A DNA stretch of 64,000 nucleotides from NCBI RefSeq assembly GCF_002288925.2, contig NW_022098001.1:220739-284738 (forward strand), read 5' to 3'. The notes below the pieces were generated by a model. It saw nothing but the letters and a program-made list of their open reading frames with translations, did no database searches and had not been told where the DNA came from. A program made the translations under genes and the position numbers. Source of the DNA: Delphinapterus leucas. Lineage: Eukaryota; Chordata; Mammalia; Artiodactyla; Monodontidae. This document shows, one piece after another, positions 22,610 to 34,276 of the stretch (position 1 is its first letter; every line of letters begins with the position of its first letter).

Positions 22610-24834
22610 CTTAAAGCAAAAGTATGAGGTAATCACCAAGTCATTAAGTATTTAGAAAGAAGCAACTCTATCCTCTAATCTGGAATGGAGGTCAGGGCAA
22701 ATGAAAAGTAAGAATAAGATTTGGTGGCTTCCCCAAAAGAACATATTACAGTATGTAAACATATGTAGAGTTTAAAAGCACATGGTAGTGTCACATAACA
22801 ACATAAACAACAATTCAAGAGATGCCAAAGGGAAGGGCATGTAATGCAGGGAAGTGAGAGGTAAGAAGCAACCAAGAAAAACAAACACACTGAATTAACA
22901 AAACTTTCCATGAGTAATTTCCCCAGGTGACTTACGAAAAAGGAAGGTGATGATGCTGGGATATACAAGTAGAGTTTCCCAGTATATAGACAAATATATG
23001 ACAATAGATAACACTACAAATGGAAAGAAAACTTCTAAATGCATTAAAATACCATTTTTTTCCAAGAGAGAAAACTGAAAGCATTTATGCTTAGTTGGAA
23101 TAAGTTTCCTACGTACACTTTTCTTAGTGTGGATAAGTGGAGCAAAAAGCAAACTGAGAAGCTGAGCCTAATATATTTTGGTACATAGTTTAAAGAACTG
23201 TAAATGATTTGTGAAAGGGAAGATATCCAGTCAGCTTTATAGTAAAAAATATTTATTCACAGAGAATTTTGTAATTTGTCAACAGCCCAATGCTGTTGGG
23301 GATCGTCAGTTCCAAAATTTTCTGGGCATTTACATATTTCAGACAGGAAAACCAAAACTGGAGCTGTCTTTTTAAAACTAGTGTTTTGGGCCACTGTCCA
23401 AAAAAGAATAATAATAGGTTGCTCCTTCACGAAGGGTAGTAAGACCTAATTAAGAAAAATGAGTTCTGTACAATTGCCTGGGTAGTAATGACTGCTATAT
23501 TTTACATACTATTGTATTACAGTAGATCAAAGTGAATCTACATCAGAAATTTCTGTAGTTGTACATATTAACAAGCATAGAGAGAATGCTAGAAATAGAA
23601 GATTTTTTCTTCATTTTTGTGAAAGTAAAGCAATACAGGTCTTATTATGCAGTTATATGAGGTGACAGTGACTTATGTGTTAGTCAGTAGAACAATACTC
23701 ATTTCTCTCCAGGATTTTGTGTTTAGAGATGATCTGGGTAAAATGGGACTGGTCCCTAATTCAAGATCAAATTTGCTTTATAGATGACATTTTTCTCATA
23801 CCTTCTAAAAGAGTGTATTTGTAAGTGGTGTTATTCAAGTACTATCTACCATCATTACAGTAACTCATTTACAGTTGGCATTCTGACTTGACTAGCCTCA
23901 AAGCATACCTATATTTTTAAAGGGAGTATAAAACTGCCCCTCCCCCACCAACACTCCACTACAACCAGTCTGGATTTACCAGAAATCTGATGATTATGGA
24001 ACTTGATAAGGATGTTAGCAAAATTGCACTTGAAGTGTCCTTTTTGAATATCCCCTTAGCTACTGAAAATTAAATATGACCCAGAGCATTACCTTTGAAA
24101 TCAAAAGATTGGTTCATGGAGATGTAGGAAAAAAAGTTTATCTTATATATGTGATACGTCTATATTTAGAACCCAAGTGCACTTGAGCAACAGGTTAAAT
24201 TGGATTGACAGAAAATTAAATGAGGGATTAAGGAATTATCATACAAGTGAATTTGCATGACAGATACAAGTTATTTTTACATTCATGTGGACAAAGTGTC
24301 TTTTAACCAAAGCAGCTGTAACTTGTAGCTGATATGTGAAATCAAAATACTTAACCATTGCCATATTAATTGGAGTATATTCCTTCCAACACCTTGCCAT
24401 ATTAATTGGAATACTTTCCAAACAATTTAGCCATGAAACATGACATCAAAACATAAGATTAACTGCTGACCGGTGACTTAGATGATAAAGGTCACATCTG
24501 AAGTTGGAACGAAAAAAAAAGTCCAAGGAAAATTGTGAACTGCAAATGCCGTAAAATCAAAGCTGTGTAAGGTCTTCAAAAGAGTAGATAATAATTTTGA
24601 ATTTTAATATTTTATGCTCAAGAAATAAAGGAATTTAGCTTTTAGGGTAAACATTTCCCTTAAAGTTACATTATATACATATACAGAGAAAGAGAGAGAA
24701 ACCCTACAATATTTACTAATCTACAAAGTTTTTTGCAGCCCTAGACCTGCTGACATTTGGCTGCAGAATACATTTTTGAGTGAATTTTATCAATAACACA
24801 ATGACATAGCTAATGACACACATAATAATTTATA
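22610..24834. other. Unassigned AT-rich DNA, no gene seen
   Basis: About 2.2 kb. It contains a local tandem duplication with 36-bp period at 24358-24420 ('ttgccatattaattgga' twice). The 109- and 85-codon minus-strand frames at 22675-23152 have no recognised motif and are not called. Confidence 0.45.
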
Positions 24835-25265
24835 AGTTAGGATTAGATTCAGCTGCATGTAACAAAAACGTCAAAACAATAGTGGCAACAAACAACAAAA
24901 TAAGGTAGGTGTTTATCCTTCTTTCCCATAAAATAAGATTCCTTCAATATTTCTGCTTTACCACCTTGACTACATTGGTTCCTTTTCCAAGGGTACCTAT
25001 AGTCCAGGAGACTTCCTGTTGTTTGCATTACAGGAAGCAAGAAAGAGAGACAGGAGAAGAAACAATTCCCATTTCGCTAAAATTCAATTCCCATACCTTT
25101 CTTGAAATGCCTCACTACAATTTTATTTGCATTTCACTGGCAAGAAACTGGTCACGTCACCCCTAGCTATAAGGAATTTTGGAAATGTGGTCTTTTAGCT
25201 GTCTTACTGCAACCTACATGAAAATGGAAATTCTATTACTTAAAAAAAAAAAGGAGAATGGATAT
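24835..25265 (+). repeat. Ancient dispersed repeat (family A), class not assigned
   Basis: Second copy of the repeat at 5920-6395. It begins near 'taggattagattcagctgca' and includes 'atagtccaggagacttcctg' and 'gtcacgtcacccctagctat' (25151), then 'ggaaattctattacttaaaa' and 'ggagaatggatattaagt' at its end (25253-25270). Confidence 0.45.
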
Positions 25266-25459
25266 TAAGTGAAAAGAAATAATCTGCTATAACCTTTTGA
25301 TTTATGTATACTTCTGTGTTTTTTTTTTCTCATTTTACCACAACCTAACTTTTAAAAAATAAATTGGTAAGCCCTTAGGTCAGTGTCATGGCTGCCCACA
25401 ATGTGAAAGGAGCCTAGAGAAAGTTCTGTAAGGAAGGCTGGGACTACAGTATCATTTTT

Positions 25460-25985
25460 ACTCAATCTAGAGTCGACTGAAAAAAAATGCACAATGTGAG
25501 AGTTGTGAGTTAAGTTTTATATGGGGCAAAATGAGGTCTATAGCCCGGGAGACAGCATCTCAGATAGCTCTGAGGAACTACTCTGAAGAGGTGGGGGGTG
25601 GGAGGAAGTCAGTATATATGTGACTTTGGTGAAGGCGGACACATGCAATCAAACACACATTTTTGCAGAAGCTAGCTGCTAGTCATGTGAAATTTGCCAC
25701 TAGTCATGTGATATTTGCCACTAGTCATGAGAAGCAGGTGTCTCCGTTAATGATTTTAGTGCTTTTCTACATATGAGAAGATGCAAGAATTTGGGCCCCT
25801 AAAATCTTCTGAAAATATCTATCTGAAGGCCTGTTCTGCCAGTTTTCCCAGAGCACAGAGTGCCTCATTCCTGATATCCACCCTGAAATCCTTTCAATGT
25901 GTGTTGAAGGTCAGTGACTGCAGTGGCTAGTGACTCCATGCTTGTAGTGCCAGATGGTGAGTGACGATTTTTATTTGACACTAGG
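25460..25985 (-). mobile_element. LTR-like ERV-derived block, probably minus strand
   Basis: Distinct composition with phrases I associate with a laurasiatherian ERV LTR in antisense: 'gtgagttaagttttatatgg' (25505), 'tagcccgggagacagcatct' (25541), 'cagatagctctgaggaacta' and 'gaagatgcaagaatttgggc' (25779). It contains a 21-bp unit, ctagtcatgtgaaatttgcca, nearly perfectly repeated at 25679 and 25700 with a third partial copy. Edges and class are uncertain and no flanking duplication was found. Confidence 0.5.
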
Positions 25986-26226
25986 CATCCAAACTACCAC
26001 ACTATTGTACGGGTAAAGGATACTCTGTCAAGTTCCTACAGGAAGGGTTACTTCAAGTTTTTGGTTCTTGTTTATTTTTACTTAACAGGTTTTATGAAGA
26101 TTAAAATTGATTCTGTTGGACATGATCAAACCTTTGCTATATTAGAGACCTAATCCCACAAACTACAGGCAGTATCTAATAACACCCTGATGATAACCAG
26201 GGTGGCTGGAGAAATAATTCTCTGAG
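25986..26226. other. Short unassigned spacer between two LTR-like blocks
   Basis: No polypurine tract, primer-binding site or viral coding similarity seen, so it does not look like retroviral interior. Confidence 0.45.
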
Positions 26227-26230
26227 TTAG

Positions 26231-26748
26231 TGTTGCCGGTCTCGAAAGAATTCGGAGATGAAGTGATAGGTATAAAGTGGATTTATTTAGAGAGTAACAC
26301 AGCACAGACAGAGCGTGGGCCATCTCAGAAAGTGAGAGGCCTTGGGAGAAACACACTCCACAGACAGGGTGTGGGCCATCTCGGAAAGCAAGAAGCAAGA
26401 GGCCTTGATAATATGGTGTGGTTAGTTTTTATGGGCTGGGTAATTTCATAGGCTAATGAGTGGGAGGATTATTGCAACTATTTTGGGGAAGGGGTGGGGA
26501 TTTCCAGGAATTGGGCCACTGCCCACTTTCTGACCTTTTATGGTTGATCTCAAAACTGTCATGGCACTAGTGGGTGTGTCATTTAGCATGCTAATGTATT
26601 ACAATGAGCATATAATGAGGCTCAAGGTCTACTGAAAATTGAATTTTCCACCATCTTGGACCTAGTTGGTTCTCACTATTTTTCATCATGTACTGTGGCT
26701 ATGGCATTCTTTTAAAGGTTGTGCCCTGCCCCCTTGCCTCCTGTTTCA
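26231..26748 (-). mobile_element. Complete solo LTR (ERV1-like), 518 bp, TTAG duplication
   Basis: Plus strand runs from TG at 26231 (tgttgccgg) to CA at 26748 (ctgtttca). It is flanked by the 4-bp duplication ttag at 26227-26230 and 26749-26752. On the minus strand it has an ataaaaa TATA-like box (plus 26426-26432) and an AATAAA signal about 140 bases downstream (plus tttatt, 26282-26287). A 56-bp imperfect tandem duplication (26303-26358 and 26359-26410, each with 'gtgggccatctc') lies between them. A 4-bp duplication is typical of gammaretrovirus-like ERV1. With no internal region it is a solo LTR, left by LTR-LTR recombination. Confidence 0.85.
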
Positions 26749-26752
26749 TTAG

Positions 26753-27483
26753 TACTGTTGAGATGCTCTGATTTCCCTCTCTCTCCCTGATATACTAGGA
26801 CAGCCAATTCTTTCTTCATGGCTTTTATTAGTAAGTCCTAGTCATTTTCTTATTTATATGCTCTAAATATAGTTATCAAATATTGAGTCTTGTTATCTGG
26901 CATTGTTGGATTTACTCTGTATCCCTATCCCTCTAACTTGAGCACTGTCTATACTCTATCTGGAGGGACAAGATTTCTCAACTCTGGGGAATATATACTC
27001 TCTGGCTTCAATACAGAAATATTTCAATGACACTTTAGCTGTTTGGTGCCTTAAAGCTTAGAATTTGGATGAACTATGGGTACCGTATTTGTATGGTGCC
27101 AGGGCAATTTAACTAAACAGCATGAAACCAGTAGGAGGTTGGGTCCCTGAATGCCCAATATCATTTGGATTATACTTGGTTCTTGAATTACCTAAATCTT
27201 TTATTTTATGAGATTTCTGTAGCATCAGAAGGGCCTTCTAATTTCAATGTTCAAGTAGTGTTTCAATTTCTAATTACAACGTTTCAAGTAGTAAAAATGT
27301 TCACTACTACTGCAAAGAGTAAAGTTCAATCATGAAGGAAAAAGGAATGTTTTATTAAATGCCTCTGAATTAGCCTTCCTAATTAGGCTAATTTAGGACC
27401 AAATAACTAAAGAGTACTACCAAAGAGTAATTGGTGAGCACAGATCTGGTAACATTGCAGTGACAATTGATAATTGTAGTAGG
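26753..27483. other. Unassigned DNA, no gene seen
   Basis: No repeat family or coding similarity recognised. A short 'ttaggctaattagg'-like inverted motif near 27371-27398 is not distinctive. Confidence 0.45.
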
Positions 27484-28130
27484 ATGAAAAATGGACCCCA
27501 AAAAGACATCCGAATCCCTGGAACCTATGAATACTACTTTATATGACAGTCTTTGCAGATGTGATTAAGTTAAGGCTCTTGTGATAGGGAGATTATCCTA
27601 GATTGTCCAGTTGAGAGCTAAATGCAATCATATGTATCCTCTAAGAGCAAAGCAGAGGGAGATTTGACACACACAGAGGAGTAGTTAATGTAAAAAGGAA
27701 AGCAAGGGTAAGCTGGGACAAAGTGAGAGAGTGGCATGGACATATATACACTACCAAACGTAAAATAGATAGCTAGTGGCAAGCAGCCGCATAGCACAGG
27801 GAGATCAGCTCAGTGCTTTGTGACCACCTAGAGGGGTAGGATAGGGAGGGCAGGAGGGAGGGAGACGCAAGAGGAGAGAGATATGGGAACATATGTATAA
27901 CTGATTCACTTTGTTATAAAGCAGAAACTAACACACCATTGTAAAGCAATTATACTCCAATAAAGATGTTAATAAATAAATAAATAAATAAGAAAGCAGA
28001 GATTGGAGTGATACAGCCACAAGCCAAGGAATGTCAACAGCTACTACAAGCTGAAAGAGAAAAAGAATGGATTATTTTCTAGAGTCTTTAAAGGGAGTGT
28101 GGCCCTCACTGGCACCACAGTAATGCCAAT
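27484..28130 (+). mobile_element. MLT1-like MaLR LTR split by an L1 insertion
   Basis: Left part: 'atggaccccaaaaagacatc' (27492), 'gaatccctggaacctatgaa' (27513), 'ctttgcagatgtgattaagt' (27551) and 'gggagattatcctagattgt' (27587). Right part, after the L1: 'gagattggagtgatacagcc' (27999), 'acaagccaaggaatgtcaac' and a 'ctagagtctttaaagggagt' segment. The order matches MLT1-class LTRs. The interruption at 27705-27991 is a younger L1. The 3' limit is approximate. Confidence 0.65.
27705..27991 (+). mobile_element. Young 5'-truncated L1, 3' UTR only
   Basis: Pure L1 3' UTR: 'aatagatagctagtggcaag' (27764), 'cgcatagcacagggagatca' (27788), 'gtgaccacctagaggggtag' (27820), 'gattcactttgttataaagc' (27904) and 'attatactccaataaagatg' (27948), then an (AAAT)n tail. 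A 7-bp duplication gaaagca flanks it (27698-27704 and 27992-27998). Little diverged, so relatively young. Confidence 0.9.
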
Positions 28131-30541
28131 AATGTATTATTTTAACGAATTTGGAATTGATTTCTTTTTCACTTTTCTTCATATGTTATATCTGAATAAC
28201 ATATCATACTCACATAGGATTGGCATAAGGTATGTAATTGTATTGAAATTAAATTAAATTAACTTTCTTTTCTTGGCTCAATATGACCTAAAATTTTCCA
28301 ATTGCCTTCATTCTCTTATATTCCATCAATTTTCTTTGTGATTTTCTAAAAAACATAAAGTGTTTATAATTTAGAGAAAAATAAAAATGAAGAAAAATGA
28401 AACCATCTAAGGAGCAGCATGCACTGTATCATTTAGTTTCAGAATTTCACCTGGCTGCAGCTGTCAACTTTAGACAGAAGTCAGCTAGCTGATTCCAGGA
28501 CTGGTGGTGCCCCTAAAGTTACACCACTCAACCTACACATCCCTGATTTTAAACTACACAATAGGCCAGTGGTCAAAATTTCTTTGTTGATAGTTTGCTT
28601 GATTTTGCTATGTTTTGTTTTTATTTTCCATTTGAACCTGTTTTCTACATTTTTCCTAAGCTGGACAGGCATAATCTCTAGATATGCAAGGAATAGGGAG
28701 TAGAATGGTGTTCTGAGATAATTTTCACCATATTTCAATGTATTTCAGTGCTCTTTTAGTGACTTTCAGACTGGGAATAATTTTGTCTCTTAATCCACTA
28801 TACCTTATGTGCAAAAAATAAGGGGTAGAGAAAATTGCTAGGAGAATTTAGCATGTGCAAATTAATTCACATTTCTTCTGCCTATCCTGGGCACCGCTTC
28901 TTGGGTCATACATAAGGGAGCCTGTGGGTAGGGACATTTTATTTAATGAGGATGAGTTCTTCACTCACTGTGTATATTCACCCTGGTCAATTAGCAGGTC
29001 CACAACTGACCCTCGAATGCTTTGGAAAGGGAGAGCCAGCTTCACGCTTTATTGATCCAGCATTTCACTGGTCTCCCATTTAACTAAGAAAAGCTAATTT
29101 GACAAGCTGCAGGTATACCTTTATGCATTTGGATAGCAGCGGTATATTTGTGCATGAAAATTAACACCTCTGTGCATGGGTGTACTTCGCAAACATAGCT
29201 TCTGTTCAGAATTGCTTTAGCTTTTCCTGGAGCAAATAAACTCCTTATTTTGGAGCTTTTGGATTTTGAATGCTATGTCACCCTTTTAAGTATTTATACA
29301 TACAATTTTATAAGGCTAATAGGCAGAGAAAAGTTTGAGGCACTGTAGTGTACATGGAAAGCGTTAGTAATCCAGATACTATAAATATCCCTTAGACTAA
29401 TTCACTCAAAAAAAAATTTTTGTTTTACATCATATCTATAACAATTCATTTATTGCAGGTACAATTTCATCCTAGTCAAGAGTGAACAGCACCTGACTCT
29501 GGGCATATTTGAGCTGCTCACAAAAAGATGATCCAAGGACTCTCCTAAATCTTGATCTAGTATGTGAATACACCTTGCTTCAGTGACAGCAAAGTCAATA
29601 CACACAGATAGTGGTCACCTGGGCTCCTCATTGTTCGATTCAGAATTCCAGGCTAATACAATTCAGTACAGAAAAATCAAGTCATGTTGGTTTTAATGTA
29701 TTATGTATTTTTATTCCACATCCATCAAAAAAATTTATAAAAGCAAAAACGAGAGGAGCGAAGATAAGGTAAACAGAGAAGTCACTTTAATAAGCGCCAC
29801 TTACATATTTTTTCCCTTTTCCTTTCTCACTCCCTTCTTATGGGCATAGTGTCTCCTTATATCAATATGAAAATTCTGGAAGAAGTGATTAATCTTATTT
29901 CCGGTCGTTGTTATAGTCATAGGTTTGTTCAGGAGCTTGTATTGTGTTCTGCCTTCAAAATCCATTAATTGCCTTCTTTCTTGACATAAAATCTCTGCTA
30001 TTCTACATTTTTTAAACAGAAATCCCTCTTACAGAATTTACCAATAAGCAATTACTCCGGTCTCAGTTCTGTGAGCCGAGACTGGCACCTACTGGTAAAA
30101 TAAATTTGGTTCACAACTGGGATAAAAATTTTTTCAGCTCGTAGCTAGTAGTATATTGTCTTGTGAGCTACTGTGATATTGCTTTCATTTTATTCATTAA
30201 TATTATAAGAAAAATTACAAAATATTATATTCATATTATCTAAGTTACATTTAAAGGATAAAAGCTGGCTAATGTCCACTGAATTAAAGAAATTCAGTAA
30301 CTATAGATATTACTATTTGAGTTTCAAAACAAATTAGAATCAATCTGTCTGGACTCGTCATCCAAACTTAGTGTGTTCCAAAAGACCGAGTTAAGAACTA
30401 TAGAGGGACATTTGGACATTACATAGAAGATCTCAGATAAGCCTAAAAACAGTTTCAAATTAGGAATATGTTATCTCACAAGGTAGTGTTACATCACTGA
30501 TGTTTCTAAGCCTAGGCTATATAAATATCAATTTAAAAAAG
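28131..30541. other. Unassigned AT-rich DNA, no gene seen
   Basis: About 2.4 kb. Short frames such as 28481-28738 (minus) and 28855-29055 (plus) have no recognisable motif. No SINE, LTR or LINE recognised. Confidence 0.45.
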
Positions 30542-30547
30542 GTAATA

Positions 30548-30750
30548 GGGCTTCCCCTGGTGGTGCAGTGGTTGAGAGTCCGCCTGCCGATGCAGGGGAC
30601 AGGGGTTCTTGCCTCGGTCCATTAAGATCCCACATGCCGCGGAGCAGCTGGGCCCGTGAGCCGTGGCCGCTGAGCCTGCGCGTCCAGAGCCTGTGCTCCG
30701 CAACGGGAGAGGCCACAGCAGTGAGAGGCCCGCGCACTGAAAAAAAAAAA
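30548..30750 (+). mobile_element. CHR-type SINE, short (CHR-2-like) form
   Basis: Starts 'gggcttcccctggtggtgca', then 'cctgccgatgcaggggacag' (30583), 'aagatcccacatgccgcgga' (30623), 'gtgctccgcaacgggagagg' and poly-A. Flanked by a short duplication gtaata (30542-30547 and 30751-30756), extended by a shared A run. About 203 bp. Confidence 0.95.
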
Positions 30751-30839
30751 GTAATAAATACAAGATAGGCAGTGACATTTAAGATACTTGTTTTCTGTCC
30801 TCCAGATCTGTTTTTACGGATATGGAATGTAGCACCATT

Positions 30840-31140
30840 ATCTATCTAGTTGCTTAAACCCCAAAACTTAAGATTCATCCCTAATTTATTCTTTCTCTTA
30901 CATTTTTCATCCAACTCATCAACAAGTCTTCTTGAGTCTCCACCCAAAATATATCATATTTGTCTATCTTACAAACTTTACTGCTAACCTATGTCAAACA
31001 ACCATCTTCTTATCTGGAATACTAGGCTGTTAACTGGGGAATCTTGTATCTACTATATGCAATTCTAATACTTAATCCTCTTCTCAATGCAGCAGACAGA
31101 GTGAATTTATTTTTTTAATGTAAATCTCATATTTAAATTG
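30840..31140 (-). repeat. Ancient dispersed repeat (family B), minus strand
   Basis: Ordered phrases such as 'tcatccaactcatcaacaag' (30908), 'aaaatatatcatatttgtct' (30945), 'accatcttcttatctggaat' (31001), and 'cagcagacagagtgaattta' (31090) followed by 'taaatctcat'. Antisense relative to 15656-16190. Class uncertain. Confidence 0.45.
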
Positions 31141-31519
31141 GATCTTGAGCTGCTGAAGGGGAAGTGCCTGGCACATATTATAAATGTTTTACAGTTTCCT
31201 TAAATTCCATTAAAAGCAGCATACTAAGCTAAGTCACACACACATGCATTTAATTAGATATTTTTAAAAGATATAAAAACACATTTACAGGGTTAAGCTT
31301 GTGATTAAATTAATTACATTTTGATACATTACATAGTCTGTATCATGTTTGATACATTTTAAAAAACATCTCAGCCAAGGAAAATATTACTTTCTATAAT
31401 TGTGGTTCCACAACTTTGCATTCTAGGAGTAATAAAGTAATACATGTTATTTGTCTTTAAATTTTTACATTAGGTAGTATGAATATCTAAATTATAGCTG
31501 TCAAGTACTACTCTCAGTA
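31141..31519. other. Unassigned AT-rich DNA, no gene seen
   Basis: Nothing recognised. Confidence 0.5.
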
Positions 31520-33452
31520 TCCAGAATATTTTTAACAGCTTTATTGAGGTATAATTGACATTCAGTAAACTGCATATATTTAAAGTATACAGTTGATAAG
31601 TTTTGACATGTGTAAACATGCATGAAATCATCACCAAAATCAAGATAATGAACACATCTGTAACTACCAAAAATTTATTTAAGTCCCTTTGTAATTTCTA
31701 CATTCAGCCCCTTCCTGTCTCCCTCCATCCCCACACAGATAACAACTGACCTGCTTCTGTCTCTGCATTTTATAGAATATTATATAAATGAAATCATATA
31801 GTTTTTGACTGGCTTATTTCATGCAGAAAAGATTTTTGAGAATTACACCTATTGGAGCATGTATCAATAGTCAATGCTTTTTCCTTGCTAAATAATGTTC
31901 AATTTTGTAGGCATTTACTATACATTATTTATCCATTCATCTGTTGGTAGATATTTGGGTTGTAGTTGTCTTTAAGTATACATATGTATGTTTTTATTTC
32001 TTTTGGATAAATATAAAGGAGGAAAATGTCTGGGTAATATGGCGTGTATACGTTTAACTTTTCAAGAAACTGAGACTTTGTCCAAACTTCTTCCACATAC
32101 TACTAAACTCTTGATATGGTCAGTCTATTTAATTTTAGTCACACTAATAGTTGTGTAGCGGTTCCACATTGTGGGTTTGATTCACTGTTTCCTTAGTGAT
32201 TAATGGTAATCAGCGTCTTTTCTTATGCTTATTTCTCATATGCATATCTTCTTTAGTGAAGACTCTGCTCATATCTTTTGTCCATTTATTACTGATTTGT
32301 CTTCTTATTTAGTTTTAAAGTTTTTTATCTGATACAGATGCAAGTGCTTTATCAGATATATGGCTTGCAAATATTTCCTCCCAGTTTGTGAGTTGTCTTT
32401 TCATTCTCTTAACAGTATCTTTCAAAGAGCAGAAGTTTTTAATTTTGATGAATCCACATTTATCTTTTATGCTTCATGCCTTTGATGTCATATCTAAAAA
32501 TAGAAAATTGCCCAACTTAGTTCTAAAAGGTTTTTATCCTCTTATTCTATAAATTTTATAATTTTAGATTTTACATTTAGGTGTTTATACTTACATTTAG
32601 AATAATGTAGTTTGTTTCCCCAACTTTGTTCTTCTATTTCAAAGTTGTTTGGCTTTTGTATGCGCTTTGTATTTCAAATGAATTTTAGAATCAGTTTGTC
32701 AATTTCAATTAAAAAAATTGGATAGCAATTTGGAAGGCATTGTTTTGAATCTAAATATATATTAGTTTTGGAAGATTTGATATTTTAAAAATATTGAAAA
32801 ATTAGACCCATAAGCATAGTACATCTTTCTGTTTATTTAGATCTTTAACTTCTTTCAGCAATGTTTTGTTATTTTCAAATGTTCAAGTTCTACATATCTT
32901 TTGTCAAATGTATCTCTATTCAGTTCATATTTTCAACGCTATTGTAAATGGTATCATTTTTATAATCTCAGTTTGTGATTGTTCATTGATAATTATAAAA
33001 ATAAAATTCATTCATATTTATTGATCTGATATTCTTTAACCTTCCTAGAATCATTTTTTAGTTCCAATAGCTTTTTTGAGGATTCCATCAGATTTTTCAC
33101 ATAGGTGATCATGTATTTGGTGAATAAAGAGATTTTTTACTTTTCTACTTTTTCCTTTCCAATTTGAATGTCTTTAATTCCTTCTTTTTCTTTAATGCAC
33201 AGGCTAAAGCCTCCTGTTAAGTAGAAGTGATGAGGAAAGTCATTCTTGTCTTTTTTCTGATCTTAAAAAGAAAGCATTTATTCTTTCCTAATAATAGTCA
33301 TTATTCTTCAATGAATGTAACATTTATCAATAAGGATGATAGCTGTAGGGTCGTCACAGAGTACCTTCAACAGGTTGAAGAAGTTCCCTTTTATTCTTAA
33401 TTTTCTGGTTTTTTTTTTTAAATCAAGAATAGATGTCAAATTGTGTTAAATG

Positions 33453-33777
33453 GGCTTCCCTGGTGGTGCAGTGGTTAAGAATCCGCCTGCCAATGCAGGG
33501 GAAACTGGTTCGAGCCCTAGTCCCGGATGATCCTGCATGCTGCGGAGCAACTAAGCCTGCGAGCCACAACTACTGAGCCCGTGTGCCACAACTACTGAAG
33601 CCCGCATGCCTAGAGCCCGTGCTCCACAATGAGAAGCCACCACAATGAGAAGACTGCGCACCGCAACAAAGAGTAGTTCCCACTCGCTGCAACTAGAGAA
33701 AGCCCATGTGCAGCAACGAAAACCCAAATTTAAAAATTTTTTTAAAAAGACCCAAATTTTAAAAATTTATTTTTTAA
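33453..33777 (+). mobile_element. CHR-type SINE, long form, with 15-bp TSD
   Basis: Starts 'ggcttccctggtggtgcagt', includes 'actggttcgagccctagtcc' (B box region, 33505) and repeated 'gccacaactactga' modules, with an A/T-rich tail. Flanked by aaattgtgttaaatg (33438-33452) and aaattgtgtaaaatg (33778-33792), one mismatch. Nested in the antisense L1M. Confidence 0.95.
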
Positions 33778-33857
33778 AAATTGTGTAAAATGCTCATTCT
33801 GCATCCATAAAATAATCAAATGTTTTTAAAATTTTGATTTTTAAAAATGGTGAATTA

Positions 33858-34069
33858 GGGCTTCCCTGGTGGCGCAGTGGTTGAGAATCCACCTGCCGAT
33901 GCAGGGGACACGGGTTCGTGCCCTGGTCCGGGAAGATCCCACATGCCACGGAGTGGCTGGGCCCGTGAGCCATGGCCGCTGAGCCTGTGCGTCCGGAGCC
34001 TGTGCTCCGCAACGGGAGAGGCCACAACAGTGAGAGAGAGGCCCGTGTACCGCAAAAAAAAAAACAACA
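33858..34069 (+). mobile_element. CHR-type SINE, short (CHR-2-like) form, with 15-bp TSD
   Basis: Starts 'gggcttccctggtggcgcag', with 'acgggttcgtgccctggtcc' (33910) and 'gtgctccgcaacgggagagg' (34002), then poly-A with 'aacaacaa'. Duplication aaaaatggtgaatta / aaaaacggtgaatta at 33843-33857 and 34070-34084, one mismatch. It lies only 65 bp from the previous SINE's right duplication. Confidence 0.95.
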
Positions 34070-34276
34070 AAAAACGGTGAATTATATTTATTGATATCCA
34101 AATGTAAAACCAGTCTTGCAATCCTGAGATAAACCTCACTAGTCCTGATGTATATTGTATACATTTATATATAAATATTTTACATTATTTATATATTCAT
34201 TTATATTTATTGATATTGTATTCTTTAACCTATAAACATATATATACATATTTATGTATAGATATATTTACATATA

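Noticed and set aside
25460..26748. A single provirus with two LTRs
   Set aside because: The two LTR-like blocks differ in sequence, the spacer is only about 245 bp, and the right one has its own 4-bp duplication.
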